From an uncultured SAR86 cluster bacterium (GTDB lineage: Bacteria > Pseudomonadota > Gammaproteobacteria > Magnimaribacterales > D2472): a DNA stretch of 8,030 nt. Below, piece by piece: positions 1-6,656 of this stretch. The stretch's first letter is position 1. Each line of letters opens with the position of its first letter. A program made the translations under genes and the position numbers. A model generated the notes under the pieces. The model ran no database searches, had not been told where the DNA came from, and saw only the letters and a program-made list of their open reading frames with translations. The stretch covers positions 1 through 8,030 of the forward strand of contig CALJHI010000061.1 in assembly GCA_938075575.1 (NCBI GenBank), in the 5' to 3' direction.

Positions 1-2235
1 TCTCTTTTTTCTACTGAACAGTTTGATGATATCCAAATTGGAAAAGATGGAAATACGTTAGTTATTACTGTTGCAGAAAGACCATCTATATCCGGCATAG
101 ACATTTCAGGTAATAAGGCATTAAAGACCGAGCAGCTTATGGAAAGCCTTGATGGTGTTGGCGTTAAAGAAGGTGAAGTATATAAAAGATCCACATTAGA
201 TAAAGTTAAATCAGAGCTTGTGAGGTCCTATGCTTCAAATGGAAGATATGGAGCCAGTGTTGATATTCAAGAAAATTTAAGATCAAGAAATACCATAGAG
301 ATCTCCATTGAAGTTGATGAAGGTAATAGCGCAACTATCAAAAAGATAAATATTATAGGCAATGAGGTATTTAATACCGAGGATCTTTTGGATGGTTTCG
401 AGCTTTCCGAAGGATCTTTATTTAGCTTTATAAGAAACGATAACCAATACTCAAAAGAAAAGCTTCAAGGTGATATAGAGACACTAGAATCATTTTATTT
501 AGATAGAGGTTACCTAAAATTTTCAATAGAATCATCTCAAATAAGTTTGTCTAGAGATAAAAAATCAATATTTATAGATTTTAATATTTTCGAAGGAGAT
601 GAGTATACAATTTCAGATGTAAATGTGATTGGCGACATACCTTTTGATGAAGAGGTATATTTACCAATAACATCATCGCAAGAGGGTCAAATATATTCTC
701 AAGGTCAAATTACAGCTATTGAAGAGTACTTTAAAAAAATACTTGGTAATCAAGGATATGCTTTTGCAGAGGTTAGCGGGGTTCCCCTTACAGATGATGA
801 TGATAAAACAGTTGAATTAACCTACAACATAATCCCTGGCAAAAGAACTTATACAAGGAAAATCTTATTTACGGGTAACGAGATTACGCAAGATTATGTG
901 CTTAGAAGGGAGATGAGGCAATTTGAAGGTGCCTGGACTTCTGATGACAGTATAGAAGCAGGCAAAATACGGCTTGAAAGACTTGGCTTTTTTAAGGAAG
1001 TGAGTGTGGAGACAATTCCAGTGCCAACAACTGATGATCAGATAGACGTTCTTTACTCTGTCGAAGAGGAGAGCACAGGAAGTATCGGTGGAAATGTTGG
1101 CTATAGTGACTTTGGTTTACAGCTTGGTTTTAATTTGCAAGAACAGAACTTTATAGGTACTGGAAATACTTTAAGTTTAGGCATTAATAAAAATGTTTAT
1201 AGTGAAATGTATAACTTTGCATTTATGGATCCCTACGCAACAGTTGATGGAGTCAGTGTTGGCTATAATTTATATTTTAGAGAGACCGACTATGGTGAAT
1301 ATAATGTAGCAAACTATTTAACTAATTCTGCAGGAATAGGAGTCCAGTATGGATATCCTATATCAGATACTCAAAGATTGGGCTTGAACCTTACTTATGA
1401 CAAGACAGATATAAGTATTGGTACTTTGCCTGCAAGAGAGATATACGATTTTGTTGCCTCTGAAGGCAATATATTCGAAACTCTCAGTGCTAATTTTGTT
1501 TGGTCGAGGGTAACATTGAACAGAGGTTTATTTCCAACAGATGGATCTTCTACAAGCGTTAGCTTGATGTCAACTTTGCCATTTAGCGACCTGAATTATT
1601 ATAGAGTAAGCGTTCAACAGAAATTTTATCAACCTTTAAATTTTGGAAATCTTATTTTTGGATTTAGTGGAGAGCTAGGTTATATGGGCGCATATGGAGA
1701 CTCTAAAGAAACACCATTCTTTCAAAATTTTTATGCAGGGGGCCCAAGATCATTAAGAGGCTTTGAATCAAATACTCTTGGCCCTAGAAGCACCCAGGCA
1801 CCTTGTTATGAATTTAACTATGCAGAAGGTTCTTGCCCAAATTTGATTGATACAGATGGTGATGGTGAAGCTGATGCTCCTTATGTCAATCCATATGCAA
1901 ATTCAACTTCTAGATACTATGACGCTCCAATTGGAGGAAATGTAAAGGTAGAAGGAAGCATGCAGTTAATATTTAGACTCCCTTTCATTGAAGATCAGAG
2001 GTCAATGAGATCTGCATTCTTTTTTGATTTTGGTAATGTCTTTTCTGATAATTGTAAGGAGTATCAATATAACTGTTATAAACCTGACTTAGGAGAATTA
2101 AGGTATTCATACGGAGTAGGCATAACTTGGATTACAGGTTTTGGCCCTATGAGCTTTGCAATATCAAAGCCAACTAATGCAGGGCCTCAAGAGAGAACAG
2201 AGGAATTCCAATTTACTGTAGGAAATGTTTTCTAA
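1..2235 (+). CDS. bamA: BamA, outer-membrane protein assembly factor (5' partial)
   Basis: Core subunit of the BAM complex, which folds and inserts beta-barrel proteins into the outer membrane. The frame is open from base 1 to the TAA at 2233-2235, giving 744 visible residues. Comparison with E. coli BamA (810 aa) puts the first residue in the middle of POTRA1, so roughly the first 60-65 residues, including the signal peptide, lie upstream; the ATG at 139 is internal. POTRA2 to POTRA5 run from about residues 27 to 358 (each begins with an 'I..I.GN'-like strand, e.g. ISGNKAL, IIGNEVF, FTGNEIT), then the 16-strand barrel to 744. Landmarks are RREMRQFEGAW in POTRA5, the L6 motif LRGF at 585-588 (VRGF in E. 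coli) and the C-terminal beta-signal ending FTVGNVF. Loop L6 has a Cys pair (602, 612) like the E. coli 690-700 disulfide and an added DxDxDGxxD motif; a second Cys pair (685, 692) lies in the next extracellular loop. Identity is secure. Confidence 0.97.
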   Translation, partial: SLFSTEQFDDIQIGKDGNTLVITVAERPSISGIDISGNKALKTEQLMESLDGVGVKEGEVYKRSTLDKVKSELVRSYASNGRYGASVDIQENLRSRNTIEISIEVDEGNSATIKKINIIGNEVFNTEDLLDGFELSEGSLFSFIRNDNQYSKEKLQGDIETLESFYLDRGYLKFSIESSQISLSRDKKSIFIDFNIFEGDEYTISDVNVIGDIPFDEEVYLPITSSQEGQIYSQGQITAIEEYFKKILGNQGYAFAEVSGVPLTDDDDKTVELTYNIIPGKRTYTRKILFTGNEITQDYVLRREMRQFEGAWTSDDSIEAGKIRLERLGFFKEVSVETIPVPTTDDQIDVLYSVEEESTGSIGGNVGYSDFGLQLGFNLQEQNFIGTGNTLSLGINKNVYSEMYNFAFMDPYATVDGVSVGYNLYFRETDYGEYNVANYLTNSAGIGVQYGYPISDTQRLGLNLTYDKTDISIGTLPAREIYDFVASEGNIFETLSANFVWSRVTLNRGLFPTDGSSTSVSLMSTLPFSDLNYYRVSVQQKFYQPLNFGNLIFGFSGELGYMGAYGDSKETPFFQNFYAGGPRSLRGFESNTLGPRSTQAPCYEFNYAEGSCPNLIDTDGDGEADAPYVNPYANSTSRYYDAPIGGNVKVEGSMQLIFRLPFIEDQRSMRSAFFFDFGNVFSDNCKEYQYNCYKPDLGELRYSYGVGITWITGFGPMSFAISKPTNAGPQERTEEFQFTVGNVF
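1849..1875 (+). other. DxDxDGxxD (calcium-loop-like) motif in BamA loop L6
   Basis: Visible residues 617-625 of BamA read DTDGDGEAD, an exact match to the DxDxDGxxD pattern of EF-hand-like and thrombospondin type-3 calcium loops. It lies just after the L6 cysteine pair and about 30 residues after LRGF, in a part of the barrel that faces the outside of the cell. E. coli BamA has an acidic but different sequence there. Calcium binding is an inference from the motif alone. Confidence 0.5.
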
Positions 2236-2265
2236 TTGAGTATTTTTCAATAGTTTTAATATAAA
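2236..2265 (+). promoter_or_regulatory. Possible weak sigma70-type promoter upstream of skp
   Basis: In the only real spacer of the cluster, TTGAGT (2236-2241) and TATAAA (2260-2265) are separated by 18 bases and would start transcription near 2272, about 20 bases before the skp ATG. A second pairing, TTTTCA (2243-2248) with TATAAG (2267-2272), is also possible. The spacer is so AT-rich that such matches are expected by chance. It would give skp and the lpx genes expression independent of bamA. Confidence 0.25.
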
Positions 2266-2280
2266 ATATAAGATTCCAAC

Positions 2281-2286
2281 AAGGGG
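2281..2286 (+). promoter_or_regulatory. Shine-Dalgarno site of skp
   Basis: AAGGGG lies five bases before the ATG at 2292. It is one of the clearest ribosome binding sites in the window and supports that start, which is also the one that yields a proper signal peptide. Confidence 0.6.
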
Positions 2287-2291
2287 TAGAC

Positions 2292-2837
2292 ATGAATAAA
2301 AAATTTAAACTTAACTTAATCGCATTAACAGCAATATTTCTTGCATTACCAGCTTTATCAGCAGATGGTGTTGCTGTAATTGATATGAGAACTGCTGTTC
2401 TATCAACACAAGCAGCTCAGGATGCTTTCAAAGCGCTTGAAGAGGATGTAGATTACTCTGCTAATCTTGAAGAAGCTAGATCGATTCAAACAGAAAGACA
2501 GACTCTTGCAGAGAACTTGCAGAAAGATGCTGAAACGCTTTCTCAGGCAGAGATAGCAGAAATACAGAGAGATATCCAAGAAAAGACTAAGGATCTTGAG
2601 TTTTTAGCTGGTAAGATCCAAGCAGCACAAGAAGAAACAGCTCAAAGAGTATTTGCTGAAAATGGCCCTGCAATGCAAACTATTATTAGTGAGTTAATAT
2701 CAGCCAAGCAAATTAAAGTTCTACTTGCAAAGAATGAAACACTTCTTTTTAGTGATCCTGCATTAGACTTAACTGATGATGTAACTTCTATGTTAGATGT
2801 TCAAGCTCAAGCAACTGAGACTACTTCAACTGAGTAG
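2292..2837 (+). CDS. skp: Skp/OmpH-family periplasmic chaperone
   Basis: Holds unfolded outer-membrane proteins in the periplasm and delivers them towards BamA. The 181-residue product starts with a standard signal peptide (positive MNKKFK, hydrophobic 9-22, ALSA|DG, cleavage probably after Ala24, no lipobox Cys). The mature protein opens with VAVIDMRTAVLST, the typical OmpH beta-strand and helix start, followed by a long charged coiled-coil-like stretch (about 50-125) corresponding to the tentacle helices, then a return segment with KVLLAKNETLLF. It is longer than E. coli Skp (161 aa) because of an acidic, Ser/Thr-rich tail after about residue 150. Counting residues, the mature chain has about 31 Asp/Glu against 13 Lys/Arg, whereas E. 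coli Skp is basic. Position between bamA and lpxD is the classical one. The stop TAG (2835-2837) shares its last base with the lpxD start codon. Confidence 0.92.
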   Translation: MNKKFKLNLIALTAIFLALPALSADGVAVIDMRTAVLSTQAAQDAFKALEEDVDYSANLEEARSIQTERQTLAENLQKDAETLSQAEIAEIQRDIQEKTKDLEFLAGKIQAAQEETAQRVFAENGPAMQTIISELISAKQIKVLLAKNETLLFSDPALDLTDDVTSMLDVQAQATETTSTE

Positions 2838-3775
2838 TGACCAACAAGAATAGTTTTAATCTACTAGAGTTATCAAAACTCATAAATACAAAATTAATCG
2901 GCGATGGCAAAGCTATCGTCGATAATCTATCAACTATTCAAGATGCAAATGAAAGTTCGATAACTTTTATCTCTAACACAAAATATTCAAAGCACTTAAA
3001 AACTTCTAAAGCAAAAGCTTTTATAGTGCATCCAAATATATTGGAAGAAGGTATTGAGGCCAATTTTTTAGTTTCAGAAGATCCCTATCTTGCTTATGCT
3101 ATAGCAAGCTCATTTTTTAAACCCAATGAATCTTCAAGAAAATCAGAAAGCATTCATCCAACTGCAAGCATATCTGATGATATAAAGTTAGGGAAAAATG
3201 TATCAATAGGCCCAAATGTCTATATAGGCCCAAATTGCACAATTGGAGATGACTCATCAATAAAAGCCAACACATCTTTAGTATCTAATGTGCACATTGG
3301 TAAAGATACCCATGTTCATAATGGATCTGTTCTGGGCTCAGATGGCTTTGGTTATGCCCCATCACCAAATGGCTATGTAAAAATTGAGCAATTAGGAAAT
3401 TTAATAATTGGTTCATCTGTTGAGATTGGGGCGGGCTGTACAATTGATCGAGGAGCTATTGGAGATACTATTATCCAAGATGGCGTTAAATTAGATAATC
3501 AAGTACATATTGCTCACAATGTCGAGCTTGGTAAAGATTCTGCAATAGCGGCATGTTGCGCAATAGCTGGATCTTCGGTAATTGGAAATAACTTTAGAAT
3601 GGGAGGGCTTTCAGGTGTATTAGGGCATTTAAGTATTGCTGATAATGTAACAGTTGGAGCCCATACTTTAATTACAAAAAGTATTTCTAAGAGCGGAGAA
3701 TATATAGGTATAATGCCGGCACAAAGACCAAAAGATTGGGCTAAGTCCTCAATTTTTATAAAAAGAAGGAAATAA
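2837..3775 (+). CDS. lpxD: LpxD, UDP-3-O-(3-hydroxyacyl)glucosamine N-acyltransferase
   Basis: Third step of lipid A synthesis: transfers a 3-hydroxyacyl chain from ACP to the 2-amino group of UDP-3-O-acyl-glucosamine in the cytoplasm. The 312-residue product has an N-terminal uridine-binding domain (about 1-105, with SITFISNTKY near residues 41-50), then a left-handed beta-helix of hexapeptide repeats (about 106-280). GSDGFGYA (167-174) and NQVHIAHNV (221-229) are family motifs; His227 matches E. coli catalytic His239. After PAQRPKDW the chain ends within 11 residues, so the C-terminal helix seen in E. coli LpxD (341 aa) is largely absent. The start is GTG at 2837, overlapping the skp stop by one base. 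No in-frame ATG precedes the conserved N-terminal domain, and no good Shine-Dalgarno site is visible, so translation probably depends on coupling to skp. Confidence 0.95.
   Translation: MTNKNSFNLLELSKLINTKLIGDGKAIVDNLSTIQDANESSITFISNTKYSKHLKTSKAKAFIVHPNILEEGIEANFLVSEDPYLAYAIASSFFKPNESSRKSESIHPTASISDDIKLGKNVSIGPNVYIGPNCTIGDDSSIKANTSLVSNVHIGKDTHVHNGSVLGSDGFGYAPSPNGYVKIEQLGNLIIGSSVEIGAGCTIDRGAIGDTIIQDGVKLDNQVHIAHNVELGKDSAIAACCAIAGSSVIGNNFRMGGLSGVLGHLSIADNVTVGAHTLITKSISKSGEYIGIMPAQRPKDWAKSSIFIKRRK
3766..3770 (+). promoter_or_regulatory. Shine-Dalgarno site of fabZ, inside the end of lpxD
   Basis: AAGGA, part of a longer purine run, lies nine bases before the fabZ ATG at 3780 and within the last codons of lpxD. 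It gives fabZ its own initiation site, unlike the tightly overlapped neighbours. Confidence 0.5.
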
Positions 3776-3779
3776 TAAA

Positions 3780-4220
3780 ATGTCTAATGTTACCGCTGAG
3801 GTACTAAACTATCTTCCTCACAGAGAACCTTTTTTATTTATTGATGAAGTTATAGATATTGATCTTGGTAATTCAATTCATGCAATTAAAAAGGTTTTAC
3901 CAACTGAAGATTACTTAAGAGGACATTTTCCAGGGAACCCAATTATGCCAGGAGTGATAATCATTGAGGCCCTTGCTCAGGCTTCGGGTATTCTTGGTTT
4001 TAAGACAATGGACAAGACTCCTCAAGAAGGTTCGCTATATGTTTTTGCTGGAGTTGATAATGTTAGATTTAGAAAGAGAGTTAGGCCTGGTGATACCTTG
4101 CATCTTTTTAGCAAAGTTCTAAATGTCAAAAGAGGGATTTGGAAATTTGAAGTTCGAGCTGAAGTAAATGGCGAGCTAGCCTGTTCAGCAAAGATAATGT
4201 GCGCAGATAGGCCAGCATAA
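3780..4220 (+). CDS. fabZ: FabZ, 3-hydroxyacyl-ACP dehydratase
   Basis: Dehydrates (R)-3-hydroxyacyl-ACP to trans-2-enoyl-ACP in type II fatty acid elongation. The 146-residue product is of family length and is a single hot-dog fold. It begins with LPHREPFLFIDEV, the usual N-terminal motif, and carries the signature GHFPGNPIMPGV (48-59) followed by IIEALAQ, placing the catalytic pair at His49 and Glu63. The later segment GVDNVRFRKRVRPGD is also characteristic, and distinguishes it from FabA, which has no such operon position. It competes with LpxA and LpxD for hydroxyacyl-ACP, which explains its place between them. It is four bases after lpxD, and its TAA (4218-4220) shares the final A with the lpxA ATG. 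Confidence 0.97.
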   Translation: MSNVTAEVLNYLPHREPFLFIDEVIDIDLGNSIHAIKKVLPTEDYLRGHFPGNPIMPGVIIIEALAQASGILGFKTMDKTPQEGSLYVFAGVDNVRFRKRVRPGDTLHLFSKVLNVKRGIWKFEVRAEVNGELACSAKIMCADRPA

Positions 4221-4999
4221 TGAGCATCCATGAAACAGCAATCATTCATCCAGAAGCAAGCATTGATGAGTCTGTAACTATCGGCCCATATTGTATTGTT
4301 GGAAAAGATGTAACAATTGGACCGGGATGCAAACTTCTTTCACATATAATTGTTAAAGGACCTACTGCTATTGGCAAAAACAATTCTTTTTTTCAATTTT
4401 CAAGCATTGGAGAAGACACTCCTGATAAAAAATATAAAGGCGAAGATACAAAATTAATTATTGGAGATGATAATATTTTTAGAGAAGGAGTAACAATACA
4501 TAGAGGAACTATCCAAGACAATGCAGTCACAGAAATTGGAAGTAATAATTTAGTTATGGCTTATGCTCATATTGCGCATGATTGCGTAGTAGGCGATCAC
4601 AATGTGTTTGCAAATAATGCTGGACTGGCAGGCCATGTAAAAATTGGGAATTATGTAACCCTTGGCGGGTTTTCAGCTGTTCACCAATTTTGTAACATTG
4701 GCGATTATGCTTTTACTGGAATGAATACAATGATTACTATGGACTTGCCTGCATATACAAAAGCTGCATCACATCCTGCAAAAATTGCAGGCCTTAATAC
4801 CGTTGGTATGGCCCGAAACGGCATTAGCGAAGACTCAATATCCCTTTTAAAGAAAGGGTATAAACTTTTATATAGAAAATCTTTAAAACTTAATGATGCT
4901 GTATCAAAGCTTGAAGATCTTCAAGAAAAATACTCAGACCCTCATTTAAAGAACTTTATTGATTCCATTAAAGCCTCAACAAGAGGCATTACTAGGTAA
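4220..4999 (+). CDS. lpxA: LpxA, UDP-N-acetylglucosamine O-acyltransferase
   Basis: First step of lipid A synthesis: moves a 3-hydroxyacyl group from ACP to the 3-OH of UDP-GlcNAc in the cytoplasm. The 259-residue product (E. coli 262) is a left-handed beta-helix of hexapeptide repeats to about residue 185, then a helical C-terminal domain ending STRGITR. Numbering is offset by five from E. coli, so Lys71, His117, His120, His139, His155 and Asn193 match Lys76, His122, catalytic His125, His144, His160 and Asn198. Met168 occupies the position of the E. coli acyl-chain ruler Gly173, as in Pseudomonas aeruginosa (Met169), suggesting a short, about C10, hydroxyacyl donor. Val195 replaces the normally conserved Glu200. 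The ATG overlaps the fabZ stop by one base with only a weak TAGG upstream, implying translational coupling. Segments such as YQFSSIGEDTPD-like residues 59-69 and VTIHRGT confirm LpxA rather than a second LpxD. Confidence 0.96.
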   Translation: MSIHETAIIHPEASIDESVTIGPYCIVGKDVTIGPGCKLLSHIIVKGPTAIGKNNSFFQFSSIGEDTPDKKYKGEDTKLIIGDDNIFREGVTIHRGTIQDNAVTEIGSNNLVMAYAHIAHDCVVGDHNVFANNAGLAGHVKIGNYVTLGGFSAVHQFCNIGDYAFTGMNTMITMDLPAYTKAASHPAKIAGLNTVGMARNGISEDSISLLKKGYKLLYRKSLKLNDAVSKLEDLQEKYSDPHLKNFIDSIKASTRGITR

Positions 5000-6112
5000 G
5001 TGACCCAAGACAAAGACATTTTAAAAATTGGAATTGTTGCTGGCGAGCATTCTGGAGATCTTCTAGGATACGAGCTTTTAAAAGAGCTTACAAAAACAAG
5101 CAATATAAAATTATATGGAGTTGGCGGGCCAAAAATAGAATCACTGGGTTTATCTTCTGTTTTTAATTTTAAAAATTTACAAATAATGGGGCTGATAGAC
5201 CCCCTAATTAATTATAAAAAATTAACAAAAGGTAGAAAAAAACTCATACAAGTTTTTATAGATAATGAAATAGATATTTTTATTGGAGTTGATTCTCCTG
5301 ACTTTAATATTGGCATTCACAAGGCGCTAAATAAAAAAAAATTATGTAAAAATATTCAGCTTGTTAGTCCCTCTGTATGGGGTTGGAGACAAAATAGAAT
5401 AAAAAGTATCAAAAAATACATTGATCACACAATATGTTTATTTAATTTTGAACATGAATTTTATTCCAATAAAGGCCTGAGCAGCTCCCACTTAGGTCAT
5501 CCCTTTTCAGAACTTAATGTTGAAAGGAGGGATTATGTAATTGAGAAGTATTCCCTTGAAGAAAAAAGATCATATATATCTATACTGCCTGGCAGTAGAG
5601 AGTCTGAGATAAATCATATGATGCCTATATATAAAGATTATATGGAGCTTCAGCTTAAAAGTAATACAGATTCATTCTTTCTCATACCTACATCAGACTC
5701 TTCATCTCAAGAAAATATAGAAAAACATTTAAATAGCTCTCATTTACCATTTCTTATAAAACAAAACTCAGTTAGGGATTTTTTATCAATATCAGATAAG
5801 TCAGTTGTCACTTCAGGGACCGCATCTCTTGAGGCTGCAGTTCTAAATGCAAACCCAATAATTTGCTACAAGACTAGTTTTTTAAATTATGCAATTATTT
5901 CTAGAATGTTAAAAATTGACTTCATAGGCCTGCCAAATCTTTTATTAAAAAAAGAAAGATTTCCTGAGCTTATTCAAAGAGATTGCACTAGTGAATCTAT
6001 ACTCAATACTATTGAAAATTATCAGGCTGGGCAATACTCTGATGACTTAAAACTTCTCTTAAAAGGAGATGGGTTTGAGGTAACTGCATTAAAAATTCTC
6101 GATCTAAATTGA
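5000..6112 (+). CDS. lpxB: LpxB, lipid-A-disaccharide synthase
   Basis: Condenses UDP-2,3-diacylglucosamine with lipid X to form the tetraacyl disaccharide 1-phosphate at the inner face of the inner membrane (GT19 family, GT-B fold). The 370-residue product is near family length (E. coli 382). Visible motifs in order are AGEHSGD (14-20, with Glu16), GVGGP (40-44), MGL, GVDSPDFN (96-103, with Asp98 equivalent to the E. coli catalytic Asp98), VSPSVWGWR (122-130), GHP, LPGSR (196-200), TSGTASLEA (271-279) and GLPNLL (310-315). The start is GTG at 5000, directly after the lpxA TAA, with no in-frame ATG before the AGEHSGD motif. The Shine-Dalgarno match (AGG, 4994-4996) is poor and too close, so initiation probably relies on ribosomes finishing lpxA. 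The gene is particularly A-rich, with a run of nine A at 5333-5341. Confidence 0.95.
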   Translation: MTQDKDILKIGIVAGEHSGDLLGYELLKELTKTSNIKLYGVGGPKIESLGLSSVFNFKNLQIMGLIDPLINYKKLTKGRKKLIQVFIDNEIDIFIGVDSPDFNIGIHKALNKKKLCKNIQLVSPSVWGWRQNRIKSIKKYIDHTICLFNFEHEFYSNKGLSSSHLGHPFSELNVERRDYVIEKYSLEEKRSYISILPGSRESEINHMMPIYKDYMELQLKSNTDSFFLIPTSDSSSQENIEKHLNSSHLPFLIKQNSVRDFLSISDKSVVTSGTASLEAAVLNANPIICYKTSFLNYAIISRMLKIDFIGLPNLLLKKERFPELIQRDCTSESILNTIENYQAGQYSDDLKLLLKGDGFEVTALKILDLN

Positions 6113-6651
6113 TAACATTAACCGCAGGAGTCGACGAGGTTGGCAGAGGTTGTTTGGCTGGCCCAGTTATTGCTGCCGCAGTTATTCTAAAAGACAAAAT
6201 AGCTAATTTAGATGATTCAAAAAAACTTAATCAAAAAAAACGAGAAGAACTGAGTAGTAAAATTTTAAAAAACTCCTATTTCTCTTTTGGCTCAGTCTCA
6301 CCTAAGGAAATTGATGAAATAAATATCCATAATGCATCTTTATTGGCAATGAAAAGAGCTATACTCAATCTCAGTAAAAACCCAAGAAGAGTTTTAGTTG
6401 ATGGGCTTTATCTTCCGGATGTAAAATTTACAAAAGAGGCTATAGTTGGTGGGGATGGATTGGTAGCTGAGATAAGTGCTGCCTCAATAATAGCAAAAGT
6501 TTATAGAGATAATTTAATGTTTGAGTTTGATAAAGAATTTCCAGAGTATGGCTTTGCGAGCCATAAAGGGTACCCAACCAAATTTCATAAAGACATGTTA
6601 AAAAAATATGGCCCAACTGCAATTCACAGAAAGTCATTCAAAGGTACTTAA
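6109..6651 (+). CDS. rnhB: RNase HII
   Basis: Cuts RNA in RNA/DNA hybrids and at single ribonucleotides embedded in DNA, starting ribonucleotide excision repair. The 180-residue product is slightly shorter than E. coli RnhB (198 aa) at both ends. The DEDD metal site is complete: Asp9 and Glu10 in AGVDEVGRG, Asp98 in VLVDG and Asp116 in VGGDG. The GRG motif (12-14) and Tyr155 in HKGYPT, used in recognising the RNA-DNA junction, are present, as are EISAASIIAK and the terminal HRKSF. The likely start is TTG at 6109, overlapping the lpxB TGA as TTGA; there is no in-frame ATG before the catalytic Asp, and the in-frame stop at 6076 limits any extension to a few codons from a rare ATT. The end is followed by dnaE after five bases. 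Confidence 0.94.
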   Translation: MITLTAGVDEVGRGCLAGPVIAAAVILKDKIANLDDSKKLNQKKREELSSKILKNSYFSFGSVSPKEIDEINIHNASLLAMKRAILNLSKNPRRVLVDGLYLPDVKFTKEAIVGGDGLVAEISAASIIAKVYRDNLMFEFDKEFPEYGFASHKGYPTKFHKDMLKKYGPTAIHRKSFKGT

Positions 6652-6656
6652 AGATT

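Noticed and set aside
139..141. ATG at 139 as the start of bamA
   Set aside because: The same frame is open to base 1 and the upstream residues align with POTRA1 and POTRA2, so this Met is internal.
2202..2236. GGAATT with TCTAA as a sigma-E promoter before skp
   Set aside because: The spacing is about 22 bases instead of about 16 and both hexamers are imperfect and inside coding sequence.
2236..2250. Small inverted repeat (TTGAG, loop, TTCAA) just after the bamA stop, as a terminator
   Set aside because: Only five weak pairs, one of them wobble, and no following T tract; the operon most likely reads through.
4022..4249. Open frame on the minus strand opposite fabZ and the start of lpxA
   Set aside because: It lies wholly opposite well-recognised genes, has low-complexity composition and no recognisable domain or ribosome site.
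3150..4780. Periodic short repeats with I-G-x-x-x-x phrasing in two genes, as possible DNA repeats
   Set aside because: They are protein-level hexapeptide repeats of the LpxD and LpxA beta-helices, not conserved at the DNA level.
6009..6197. Open frame on the minus strand across the lpxB/rnhB junction
   Set aside because: Antisense to conserved motifs of both genes, with no family resemblance; a chance frame.
6440..6637. Open frame on the minus strand within rnhB
   Set aside because: Leu/Tyr/His-rich chance translation opposite the RNase HII catalytic region.
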